Below are positions 40,001-46,929 of a DNA stretch of 64,000 nucleotides, piece by piece. This stretch comes from Codonopsis lanceolata (lineage: Eukaryota > Streptophyta > Magnoliopsida > Asterales > Campanulaceae): contig CM028377.1 in NCBI GenBank assembly GCA_013146195.2, positions 106,742,094-106,806,093 on the forward strand, written 5' to 3'. Position numbers and translations under genes: made by a program. The notes under the pieces were generated by a model that had not been told where the DNA came from, did no database searches, and saw only the letters and a list, made by a program, of their open reading frames with translations. Within the stretch, counting starts at the first letter, position 1, and the number at the start of each line of letters is the position of its first letter.

Positions 40001-43000
40001 GGAATTTCCTAAGCCAACAATCCTCTTATTTTCATATGAATGGTATCAGAGGTTGGTTCTTGGAGTCAAGATGATGGAAAATGTGATGTTCACTTTCCCT
40101 CGGCTATTCAAAGATGTTCGATCTTTGGAGCATTCAAGTGACGACTTACCTTGGTTGACATTGATGCTTGGGAGATTGAAGAAAAAGGCTACGAGGAGCC
40201 TGGAGCCTCAAGATCTCAAACGAAGGTACTTATAGAAGCAAAGGTGAAGGATCAAATAGCTCTTTTCCATCATCCGACAAAGTGTAGACCAAGGCATGTT
40301 TGAGAGAAAACTCTTTGTGCAAATACCAATAAAGTATGGGAGATCCTCCAAAATGCCTAGAAAGGACATTCAAATGAAGATTTACCATATGTACCATTAC
40401 CAAAGTACAAATATAATGGAGGACAAATGCAAGCAAGAGGAATTGAATACAATGCTTTATGAAACCAAACTGATGCAGCATAACAGAATAAAGACTCTAC
40501 TTATTTGCCTATCTTTTATTTAATTGGTTTTCCGTATTCTAGTAGGCTTATTTTAAAGTTTCCTAATCTTATTATTGTAAGGTTTCCTAAATCCTAGTTA
40601 GTTTCTTGTTAGGGGAAGTTAGTCTATTTAAGCCTTTGGTTTTGAGTTTGGAAAGACATAACTAAATTACAATTTGATTATTCTCAGATTTATTAAATCT
40701 CTGTTTGTTTCTTCCCTAAAATTAGGGTCTGTTCTTGCTTCATTTTGAACAAGATTTCCACTGCACCAAAAGTGGTATTATGGAATCTAACCTGGTTTGA
40801 TGGCCAACGACGGTACTAGTGGAAAACAAGTCACCGGCGACAAATGACGACTTGAGCGAGTCAAGCAACGATTCGATGGTGTTGAAGAATCACTTCGGAA
40901 CATCATGCAGATGCTCGCTGCGTCGACAGTCGAGGCAAAGACTGGACAGCAAAGGGGTGGAGGACGAAAGGCCGACAATGTCGACGAAGTGGGACTCTGC
41001 GAGCAGCAAAACCCTAGGGTGGAAGGTCGAGAAGATTTAGACGCTGCAAACAGGGCTGCGAATCGACCACCACAGAACCTTGAATGAAGAAATCAGGGCA
41101 TGGGTATGGGCAAACTGCGAGACGAACTCCAACTTATGGCTCCAGTTAACATTGTTGATGGTTTCCCATGTGCTCGGCAACAACAGCATAGAAAATCCTC
41201 TGTATTTCAAGCATGAGTTGGACTCCTCGTCTGATGAAGAAGACTTGCAGGTTGACCATCAACATAACAACAAGGGGTTTAATAACGATGACTAGGGGAC
41301 CAATAACTATGGTTTTAATCATGATTTCAATAGGGGACCAATAAACCTTGGTTTCAACCATGATTTCAAAAGGAAGATGGACCTACCAAATTTTGACAGA
41401 CGTCTACATGGACTTCATTGACTGGGTTCATAACGTCGAAAATTTCTTCGATTATTTGGATATTCCACAAGTAAAATTAGTCACGTACAAATTAAAAGGA
41501 AGAGCTATTGCTTGGTGGGAACCACTTCAGAATAATCGGTACCGACGAGGGAAGTAATGTGTTCGCACTTGGGGAAAGATGAAAAAATTATTACAACGAC
41601 GTTTTCTACCTCCAGATTACGAACAATTCCTATATCAACAGTACCAGAATTGCACACTGTCAAATCGTTCGGTGAGCAACTACATGGAAGAATTCTACCG
41701 ATTAAACACTCAAGTTAGTTTGCCAAAAACGGAGAACCAATTAATTGCTCGGTATATTGGGGGTTGAAATTTAGATATTCAAGACCAAGTAGCTCTTCAA
41801 AGGGTATCAGATATCATTGTTTCTTATCAAAAAAAAAGTATGGACTATGACGGAGGCAGTCAACTTGGCGATGAAAGTAGAAAACCAAATAAATCGGACC
41901 ACTCCTCGACGACCAAATAATTTTCGGCGACCAGCCTTAGACATTTCCTCAACTCCAAAGGGGTCCACGGCTTCGATTGGTCGCAATACTAGCATCAAAG
42001 ATTTTCAAAGCACTCCAGTCCCAAGTCAATGCAGGGCCGAGGTGTAGTAGTAGCTCAAACTAAACTGGATACTTTGGGACGAAATCAACAGACGCAACAA
42101 TCTACTAACCCTTACACCTGACCAAACATTGGAAAGTGTTTTCGATGCGACCAACCTGGGCACCTCTCCAACACCTGTACCAAACCCGGACACACGATCA
42201 ACCTTGTGAAGAACACTAGCAAAGAAGATCACCCTCTCGAAGAAGATGACATGTATGATGCCGAGTTTGATGAGGGGGATCAATTTGAACCTGTATGGTC
42301 CAGCGTCTCTTGCTAGCTCCGAAAAAACAAGAGGAATCTCAGCGTCTTTTGGTGCAGTGTCTTGTTCAAAACGAAGCAAGAACAGAACCTAATTTTAGGG
42401 AAGAAACAAACTGAGATTTAATAAATCTGAGAATAATCAAATTGTAATTGAGTTACTCCCTCCGTCCCGGATAAATGTTCCTACTTTCTATTTTGGTATG
42501 TCCCAACTAATGTTCCTAAAGACTTTTGGTGTACAAATATTCTACCATTCTTCCTAATATATCCCTTCATTTAATACTATCATTATTACACATCCTAGTG
42601 AGAGAGTGAGTGTAATGGTACATAATCAATGAGAGAGTGTGTGTATAATGGGTATTATTGTCGCAACATATTCTATAACCCATCATTAATTACATTTCTT
42701 AATCTTTGTGTTTTGTCCTCTAGGAACATTTATCCTGGACGGAGGAAGTATATCTTTAAAATAAACCTACTAGAATAAGGAAAAGTAATTAAATAAAAGA
42801 TAAAAGTAAATAAGTAGTCTTAATTCTGTTGTGCTGCATCACAAACCATTGATATAGTTACATTATCAATTACCCTAAAAGCTTAAGCTTACAGAGAGAG
42901 ATGCCCTAACGATGAATAGTTTGCTCAAACAGAAGCTAGGAAAATATATTAGAAGAGTTGGGGGGCAGGGCAGGGAATGGAAGGTAAGACCTTTAATACT

Positions 43001-43068
43001 TCCGAAGTATGCAAAATCTTTCTCTGCAAATTGACAGCATCAGCAAACTGATTGGAGTTTATGTACAT
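18813..43068 (-). CDS. TPR-type plant protein, 3' part, eight exons over 24 kb
   Basis: Eight minus-strand exons join with consistent phases into 254 codons plus stop: 43068-42991, 33730-33633, 33533-33488, 30764-30637, 29581-29485, 22899-22837, 20447-20382, 19001-18813. Every junction has AG before and GT after. The joined product has helical TPR-like repeats: FADAVNLQRKIL, then DLALTLQSVGSLAEAQELLERCLDSRKTLLP (split by an intron), then a DKAKDLLGNAIRIAQQIL segment, then IALAIL joined to LKAHSALGRLETTRLEF, then AENALRQCIAAFKE. It ends in a charged tail. TPR arrays bind partner proteins; the specific partner is unknown. The 5' part is not placed, perhaps beyond the Copia element upstream. The introns hold several transposons, the youngest with identical LTRs. 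The coding sequence shows no stops, so the gene may still be functional. Confidence 0.8.
19270..19520. repeat. dispersed repeat fragment
   Basis: A phrase gggttaaaggtgcaacccaa at 19384 has an inverse counterpart near 43485-43510 (ggttctaggg, ggtgcacc, caaccc), so both places carry pieces of one repeat family. No coding function seen. It lies in the intron between exons H and G. Confidence 0.4.
20092..20312 (+). mobile_element. probable solo LTR related to Copia 4
   Basis: Starts TGTTAGACAACAAGGGTA, closely like the LTR at 43753 (TGTTAGACAATAAGGGTA). Like that LTR it has a pyrimidine-rich second half with cttctcttctcctc. The proposed end at ctgtgca is uncertain and no TSD matches. No internal retrotransposon sequence is attached. 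Confidence 0.5.
20382..20447 (-). CDS. TPR gene, exon G
   Basis: 22 codons, ENHVPLIEAENALRQCIAAF then KE, between aatcag and GTATGC; phase 0 both ends. Confidence 0.85.
20693..21013. mobile_element. Stowaway-like MITE
   Basis: The left end ctccgtccatcccaaaaggagtc and the inverse of the right end (ctccctcagtgctaaag, then gagtcctac) follow the CTCCCTCCGTCCC pattern. TA borders both ends (20691-20692 and 21014-21015). An inner inverse copy near 20765-20780 may mark a nested element. Confidence 0.5.
22058..22763 (+). mobile_element. 5'-truncated L1-type LINE (zf-RVT tail)
   Basis: An open frame of 189 codons on the plus strand ends a LINE ORF2. It has IWYKLLSKRISIFLWRLFLFRL and the zinc-binding pattern CCCCHKGHSETFKYIF of the zf-RVT domain, then LILWELWKHRNRSVFE. 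About 130 bases later comes a run of A at 22754-22763. The reverse transcriptase is absent, so it was a 5'-truncated insertion in the intron between exons G and F. No clear TSD. Confidence 0.78.
22837..22899 (-). CDS. TPR gene, exon F
   Basis: 21 codons, LKAHSALGRLETTRLEFQES then K, after tatgcag and before GTGAGTA; phase 0 both ends. It is separated from exon E by 6.6 kb, of which 5 kb is one Copia element. Confidence 0.85.
23535..23673 (-). repeat. 3' LTR of Copia 3
   Basis: 139 bases, TGTAAAGAAACGG to CGCTAACA on the plus strand, identical by eye to 28441-28579. The minus-strand TATA-like box is in the tatatataaatac stretch. The adjacent polypurine tract reads gaggcggag on the minus strand. 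Confidence 0.95.
23681..25100 (-). pseudogene. Copia 3 reverse transcriptase and RNase H
   Basis: Copies element RNA to DNA and degrades the RNA strand. The minus strand shows IGCKWVFTVKVNPDGSLARL, then after a frameshift LDVKNAFLHGDLHEEVYLEQ (first catalytic Asp), LYGLKQSPRAWF and YVDDIVITGGD (YVDD at 24639-24628). A second frameshift near 24450-24490 leads to the RNase H frame with TGYCIFVGGNLVSW, LWCDNQAAIHIA and the end KLGMHDIYAPA. Catalytic motifs are intact; only the reading frame is broken. Confidence 0.85.
25000..26935 (-). pseudogene. Copia 3 protease and integrase
   Basis: Protease active site WVIDSGATDHMTGD near 26820-26780. The integrase zinc region has CRLGHPCLSNLKKL and NCEACQYAKHHRVSY (26430-26320). 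The core is damaged between 26235 and 26005, where the expected D residues are not in an open frame. Then VAERKNRHLMESARLLAF (the catalytic E segment, about 25965-25912) is followed by a frameshift to LINRMPSSVL and the C-terminal VSPQTFGCVCFV block. The frame then runs openly to 24789 through the integrase-RT linker and the start of RT. Confidence 0.8.
26932..28240 (-). pseudogene. Copia 3 gag
   Basis: Gag begins around 27870 on the minus strand, with MRSYVDFETASVITTPNKLT then LDGTNYMMWRKVVSKSLIG, the N-terminal plant Copia gag pattern. The open frame extends upstream to 28240 through probable untranslated leader. It breaks near 27620, and later pieces are in other frames. The zinc knuckle near 27130-27080 reads CYHHGDTGHPQRNC, where the second Cys of the CCHC motif is His. 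Capsid-forming function is unlikely from this copy. Confidence 0.75.
28441..28579 (-). repeat. 5' LTR of Copia 3
   Basis: 139 bases, identical by eye to the other LTR. The primer binding site lies directly inside it and the TSD gaggt directly outside. Confidence 0.95.
29485..29581 (-). CDS. TPR gene, exon E
   Basis: Completes the Arg codon, then reads IAQQILFNLKKQKGR through DEMIALAIL and ends in phase 0 at CTG before GTCAGT. If this donor were not used, the frame would read on into a hydrophobic segment (about 18 residues) and stop, giving a shorter, tail-anchored protein. Phase and the following exon favour splicing. Confidence 0.78.
30637..30764 (-). CDS. TPR gene, exon D
   Basis: Starts IAGNMVQLARVEMLKF after ctgcag-type acceptor sequence and ends GNAI plus two bases of an Arg codon before GTTTGAG. 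Contains AELDKAKDLLG, a TPR helix pattern. Confidence 0.85.
33488..33533 (-). CDS. TPR gene, exon C
   Basis: 46 bases. It completes the Arg codon of exon B, then reads CLDSRKTLLPEYHIQ and ends in phase 0 before GTTTGGC. Only about 100 bases of intron separate it from exon B. Confidence 0.85.
33633..33730 (-). CDS. TPR gene, exon B
   Basis: Begins GWNSLDTVIVAEDLAL after actcag and ends in the second base of an Arg codon before GTTCAT. Helix-turn-helix TPR pattern LAEAQELLER. Confidence 0.85.
34003..35031. mobile_element. non-autonomous TIR element with GCCT-rich ends
   Basis: The left end reads atagttgtcaaatgtgaaaag then cgagaggcg. The right end, reverse complemented, reads ataattgtccaaggcgagtg then gagaggcg, so the two ends are inverse copies. 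The right part is full of cgcctcgcct-like phrases. This kind of end is common in plant MULE- or hAT-like non-autonomous elements, but no TSD settles the family. It contains a nested Stowaway MITE. Confidence 0.55.
34090..34385 (-). mobile_element. Stowaway MITE, copy 1
   Basis: Bordered by TA on both sides (34088-34089, 34386-34387) with ends ctccctacgcaac and cgtccca-type sequence after reversal. It is the inverse-oriented relative of 42456-42748: both share ataaatgtt, ggtgtacaaat and the ttctattttggg block. No coding capacity. Confidence 0.8.
35390..36620. repeat. diverged direct repeats split by a Harbinger-type element
   Basis: Two diverged copies of one sequence, at about 35395-35550 and 36425-36600, share gagccc, actacgcacct-like, ccaaaagtcca, ataagac and ccacatctaa in order. 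The first copy is interrupted exactly at ccacatctaa by the element 35552-36267. Related ttccacatcttaccgacgtgg sequence follows that element. Confidence 0.6.
35552..36267. mobile_element. Harbinger/Tourist-type non-autonomous element
   Basis: 716 bases with inverted ends: ggctccgtttatttcacgga on the left and, reversed, ggttctgtttgtttcacgga on the right, both continuing aaatgatttcc. A TAA lies directly outside each end (35549-35551, 36268-36270), the TSD of the PIF/Harbinger superfamily. No transposase is encoded. Confidence 0.82.
37458..40015 (-). mobile_element. 5'-truncated L1-type LINE C
   Basis: A T run at 37459-37473 is the poly-A end of a minus-strand LINE. Reading that strand, the order is: the linker before RT (from about 40010); RT with FIALIPKKKGASDVKEFRPI (39700); SQHAFVKGG; a decayed middle with LLFAEDNLVF, where the catalytic FADD is FAED (39140); then the zf-RVT tail with IYVNRCFMCKERE and SVNHLVLHC (38184-37873). 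Many frameshifts. The endonuclease and ORF1 are absent. It lies in the intron between exons A and B of the TPR gene. Confidence 0.85.
40040..40470 (+). pseudogene. Copia gag fragment, split by the Gypsy insertion
   Basis: Begins with a primer-site-like TGGTATCAGAGG at 40049, then pieces in shifting frames: CDDLPWLTLM, the DIDAWEIEEKGYEEPGASRS stretch, VWEILQNA and EELNTMLYETK. This is a UBN2-type Copia gag in outline. It continues for a few codons after the Gypsy unit at 42842 (P-L-I). No LTR was found, so it is an old fragment. Confidence 0.55.
40471..40765 (+). repeat. left LTR of the inverted Gypsy unit
   Basis: TGATGCAGCATAAC to TTCCACTGCA, 295 bases. A promoter-like tctatttaag lies near 40622. 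It is followed by ccaaaag and tggtattatgg (40772-40782), a degraded initiator-tRNA-Met primer site, so this junction is the ordinary 5' LTR junction. Confidence 0.82.
40795..42352 (+). pseudogene. Gypsy gag with CCHC knuckle and start of protease region
   Basis: The N-terminal part reads RLERVKQRFDGVEESLRNIM (40850-40910). The Retrotrans_gag core is DFIDWVHNVENFFDYLDIPQ then VKLVTYKLKGRAIAWWEPL (about 41410-41530), then MEEFYRLN. The zinc knuckle CFRCDQPGHLSNTC (42133-42174) is intact. After it the frame V-Q-R-L-L-L-A-P-K-K-Q-E-E-S-Q-R, as seen before the protease of such Gypsy elements, runs straight into the inverted LTR at 42353. Several stops are present. There is no protease, RT, RNase H or integrase, so the unit depended on enzymes from another copy. 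Confidence 0.78.
42353..42841 (-). repeat. right LTR of the inverted Gypsy unit, interrupted by a MITE
   Basis: On the minus strand it reads TGATGCAGCACAAC, then the cttattctagtaggtttatt block, then the MITE, then attacaatttgattattctc and on to CACTGCA. It matches 40471-40765 at roughly 90% where both are present, but the middle 100 bases of the LTR are replaced by the MITE. Confidence 0.82.
42456..42748 (+). mobile_element. Stowaway MITE, copy 2, inside the right Gypsy LTR
   Basis: Ends ctccctccgtcccgg and (reversed) cttcctccgtcc, flanked by TA at 42454-42455 and 42749-42750. Same family as 34090-34385, in opposite orientation. It post-dates the Gypsy insertion. Confidence 0.85.
42991..43068 (-). 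CDS. TPR gene, exon A (first placed)
   Basis: 26 codons, MYINSNQFADAVNLQRKILH and onward to SEVLK. Acceptor tttcag before and donor GTCTTACC after; phase 0 at both ends. The initial ATG directly follows the acceptor and is probably internal rather than the start codon. It is followed by a 9.3-kb intron. Confidence 0.75.
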
Positions 43069-43752
43069 CTGAAAGGAAAACAGATATATCAGTCGATCTT
43101 TAAACAAAATAAATGTAAAAGTAACCCGATAAAAGAAAGATATGTAATCAATAAGATTGGTAATATGTCATTGAAGAGCACATGGACATGGAATCAAAGG
43201 CTAAGAGCATTGCCAAATCCATCACTTCATTAACAAACACTGTGTGTCACAATAGCAGACAGAGATAAATATTGCTGCCTCTTTTGGTTCCTTTATTAAT
43301 TGGCATCATCTTCTCAACTTTTAGTTTCTAACGCATTTTTATAAGAAATTTTTCCTTCCAAGATGTGAGCCCAAGAACGGTTACAAAGAAACTAACCAAC
43401 CTATGAATCTTGAAGTGCGGAAACTAACAATAATCAACTAATAACACGAATAGAAAGAAAGATAGTATGAGTTTCCTCAACCCTAGGGCGGATATACCAA
43501 TCCCTAGAACCTTGGGGTGCACCTTCAACCCACTAATCGCAATTGATTAGAAACCAAAGCACGTGATCACCTGCAACTAAATCAACAAACCTGATAAGAT
43601 CAAAGAAACAAGAAACCCTAATCCAAAGAATTTCTCAACCTCACAATATATGTGCACAATTGAATTCAATTCAATTAATCTTACAAAATCTCTAAACTTA
43701 CAATTACAATGTTGCGGATGCCTTTATATAGGCCAAAAACCCTAAAACGAAT
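43069..43752. other. intron or upstream sequence of the TPR gene, repeat-like
   Basis: No exon could be joined to exon A here. From about 43380 to 43752 the sequence resembles a plant LTR or its neighbourhood (a tttatatagg stretch followed by several ccctaaaac-like phrases) and continues on the far side of Copia 4 at 48701-48900, so Copia 4 seems to have landed in an older repeat. Confidence 0.4.
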
Positions 43753-43922
43753 TGTTAGACAATAAGGGTAGTTTAGTAAATGTGGTAGTAAGGTATATGT
43801 TATATATATATACACGTTTACTGTTTAATAAAAAGAATACGCAAAGATTGTGACTACGCTGTTTCGCGACTTCCTCATCGTCTCGGCGTGCTTCTCTTCT
43901 TCTCCTTTTATTTCTGATTACA
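43753..43922 (+). repeat. 5' LTR of Copia 4
   Basis: 170 bases, with a TATA-rich stretch near 43800-43812 followed by a pyrimidine-rich end. About 90% like 48508-48700 apart from the AT run. Confidence 0.88.
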
Positions 43923-44346
43923 TTCCCTCAAGACATTCAGTGTTGGCTTCATGCACGGCCAATATTGAAAAGAGATTAGTGCATGAATGTGTTGATCATT
44001 AGAGGAGTCTAGGTGTGTTTTATGGAGATTCCGAGACCAGGGATTGACTCGGAATAGTAGGGCGACCGTGTCTGTGTAGGAGGTCAGCCGGGACTGTTCA
44101 CTTTCCGACGTCATGCGCCAGTGAGTGGTGGCGCGTGGGATCAGAATTGGAACCCTAGCTTTCGAAATACCAGAGTGCGCAGGTGTCGGATTTGTGTGTT
44201 AATTGATGATTCTGGTGACTGATAGGTGTGAGTCCAGTTATTACCTGAAGATTCCGATTGTTAATTGTCCTTTGCCTTCGATTGGAATTTTTTTTATTGT
44301 TGTTCAAACTAGCTTGATAGTTTGATTTCTCTTTCTTTTTCTTTTG

Positions 44347-45270
44347 ATGGCAGAAGACTTGTCTACGGGGCCTACGGAACCAATCATGACAATTGTTTCT
44401 AACCAAAATAGATTGATTGACATTATCTTGGAGGCAAACGGGTCTAATTTTGCGGAATGGCGATATTTAGTTCAGGTGAACATGGGTGGTTTACGGAAAG
44501 AAGGACATCTTGTTGAAGATTGTCCTACTGATGCAAAGGTGGCTAAGGTGTGGTTGGATGATGACAAGGTGTTATTTCCGAAAATTGTGAATTGTATTAG
44601 TAGGAAAATTATATTGTCTATGCAACACTGCAAAACAGTTAAGGAGATGTGGACACTCTTGCATAAATGGTTCTCTGGAGCAAGTAACTTGAATAGGTTG
44701 TATAATCTGTCACAGGAAGTTCATCGTCCGAGTCAGAAAGGGCAGAGTCTTATGGATTATTATTATGATTTCATGCGTATGAGCGAGGATTTCACTGCCG
44801 CTATGCCTATTTCTGATGATGTTGAAGAGATGAAAGCTCAACGTGAAAAGTTGTTGATGTTTAGATGGCTATCAGGATTGGAGAAAGAGTATGATGTGGT
44901 TCGTTCTCAGTTATTGTCAAATAAAGATTTGGGTACCTTACTTGATGCCTTTGATAGGCTTTTGACTGCAACGAGGAATGGTGAGTCATCACATGTGGAG
45001 GTATCTAATAAATCAGCAGGGGAATGGATATTGTGGAGGTAGAGATGGAGGCCGTGGTGGTTTTCGAGGTGGAACTCGTGGTGGTAGAGGGTCCGAAGGT
45101 CGTGGAGGACCTAGAGTATGTTACAACTGTGGAGAACAAGGTCATTTCAAAAACCAGTGTCCTAAGCCTCTCACTCAGCAACAGTTGAAGTATCAGCAAA
45201 AACAGCAGTCCAGATTCGCTCATACAGTTTCGCAGAAATCCAAGCAAATTTGTCAACCAAAGACCCATAA
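44347..45270 (+). pseudogene. Copia 4 gag
   Basis: Starts MAEDLSTGPTEPIM at 44347. It has the UBN2-type middle with VKEMWTLLHKWFSGASNLNR and SLMDYYYDFMRMSEDF, then a frameshift near 44990-45030 into a GR-rich segment and the zinc knuckle CYNCGEQGHFKNQC (45119-45160). The first frame is open for 232 codons. One indel is enough to separate gag from the knuckle. Confidence 0.85.
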
Positions 45271-46900
45271 TGTTCTTATGAATGACGAGGAGTTTGCTAG
45301 GTTTTCACAATACCAAATGTCTCAGCAGCCTTCTTCCTCCTCTTCCAAAGCAACTTTAGAAAAGTCACGTAAACACATAACATGTCTTTTGTCTTTGGTT
45401 GGGCACCGGGTAATTGACTCAGGGGCTACTGCTCATATGACTGGAGATTCGAGTATGTTATCTGCTTATGGGTCGTCGAATAAGTTTACTACTGTTACTC
45501 TTGCTGATGGATCTTCTTCCAAAGTCTTGGGTAGTGGTAGTACTACTGCCGCTTCTTTATCATTGACATATGTGTTATACTTGCCCAAGTTTCCTTATAA
45601 TCTCATATCCGTTAGTCAACTCACAAAGACCTTAAATTGTTGTGTTTCTTTCTTTCCTGGTTATTATCTTTTTCAGGATCTGAGGACTTGGGAGATTATT
45701 GGTAAAGGAAGTGAAACTGATGGATTGTACCTGCTCGATGAAGTTGTTGCTGCTCACTCTTCTATTGTTGCATCGGTTGCGTGTCAAAGTACTCTGTCTC
45801 CTCTCCAGCTACATTGTCGTTATGGTCATCCGTCGTTGCCTGTCCTGAAAAAATTATGTCATGAAGTATGGTCTATTTCTAGTTTACCCTGTGAGTCTTG
45901 TGAGTTTGCCAAACACCATCGTGTGTCGTATCCTCCTAGAGTTAATAAACGGGTTGCATCCCCATTTGAGTTAGTTCATACTGATGTTTGGGGTCCTTGT
46001 AATGTACCTTCCAAATCAGGGTTCCGATATTTTGTTACTTTTGTCGATGATTATTCCCGAAGAACTTGGCTTTATTTAATGAAATCTAGAGATGAGTTGT
46101 TTCAGTTATTTTGCTCCTTTTGTGCTGAGATTAAAACTCATTTCAATTGTTTGGTTCAGAATCTTCGTGGTGATAATGCTAAGGAATACTTTTCTGGTAT
46201 TTTCTTTTCTTATATGTCTCAGAATGGAAACATTCATCAATCTTCATGTATTGTCACCCCACAACGGAATGGTGTTGCTAAACGCAAGAATCGCCATTTG
46301 TTGGAAGTTGCTAGGGCATTGATGTTTGAGATGAATGTTCTTAAGTCTTTTTGGGCTGATGTTGTTCACACTACAGCCTTTCTAATTAATCGTCTTCCAT
46401 CATCTATTCTTAAAGGAGACATACCATAATCTATTCTTCGTCCATCGCAGTCATTGTTTCCAGTTTCTCCTAAAGTGTTTGGTTGCACTTGTTTTGTCCA
46501 GCATGTTCTGCCACAGGTTGGTAGGTTAGACCGAAGAACTCTTAAGTGTGTCTTTCTTGGATACTCTAGAACTCAGAAAGGATATCACAGTTATTCTCAA
46601 GATTTGGGTCGGTACTTAGTGTGTGTTGATGTCACTTTCTTTGAGTCTAGCCCGTATTTTGGTCGGTCATCTTCTTCTGCGTTTGAGTTTGTCTCTCCCG
46701 ATGATTTTCTCACCTATACATTGGTTCGTTCCCATAATCCTGAGGTTGGTGTTGGTATTGAAGCTAGTTCTCATCCTCATATAACTCAAGTGTATACTCG
46801 GCGCACACCTGTTTCAATCCAAGAACCAGTCGGGCAGATTCTCCAACAGATTCACTCCCGATACCGTTCCCACGTCATCAGATCCGTCTTTTGATCTCCC
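45270..46900 (+). pseudogene. Copia 4 protease and integrase
   Basis: The open frame to 46429 contains the protease VIDSGATAHMTGD (about 45410-45450), the integrase zinc region with CRYGHPSLPVLKKL and SCEFAKHHRVSY, and the core HTDVWGP (first D), LRGDNAKEYF (second D) and NGVAKRKNRHLLEVARAL. In that last motif the catalytic Glu of the usual V-A-E-R is Lys, so this integrase should be inactive. A stop at 46427 then splits off the C-terminal VSPKVFGCTCFV frame (46454-46894). Confidence 0.85.
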
Positions 46901-46929
46901 TATAGCGCTTTGAAAAGGTACACGTACTT

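Larger units (their letters stand above)
40471..42841. mobile_element. Gypsy gag unit with inverted LTRs and perfect TSD
   Basis: Left LTR 40471-40765 (plus) and right LTR 42353-42841 (minus; enlarged by a MITE) are inverse copies. Each starts TGATGCAGCA at the outer edge and ends ACTGCA inside. Directly outside both lie five identical bases, caaac (40466-40470 and 42842-42846). Directly inside both lie ccaaaag bases (cttttgg on the right). Between them is only a Gypsy gag with the start of the protease region. In a normal element the LTRs are direct repeats. The matching TSD means the whole inverted unit was most likely integrated as one molecule. Confidence 0.8.
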
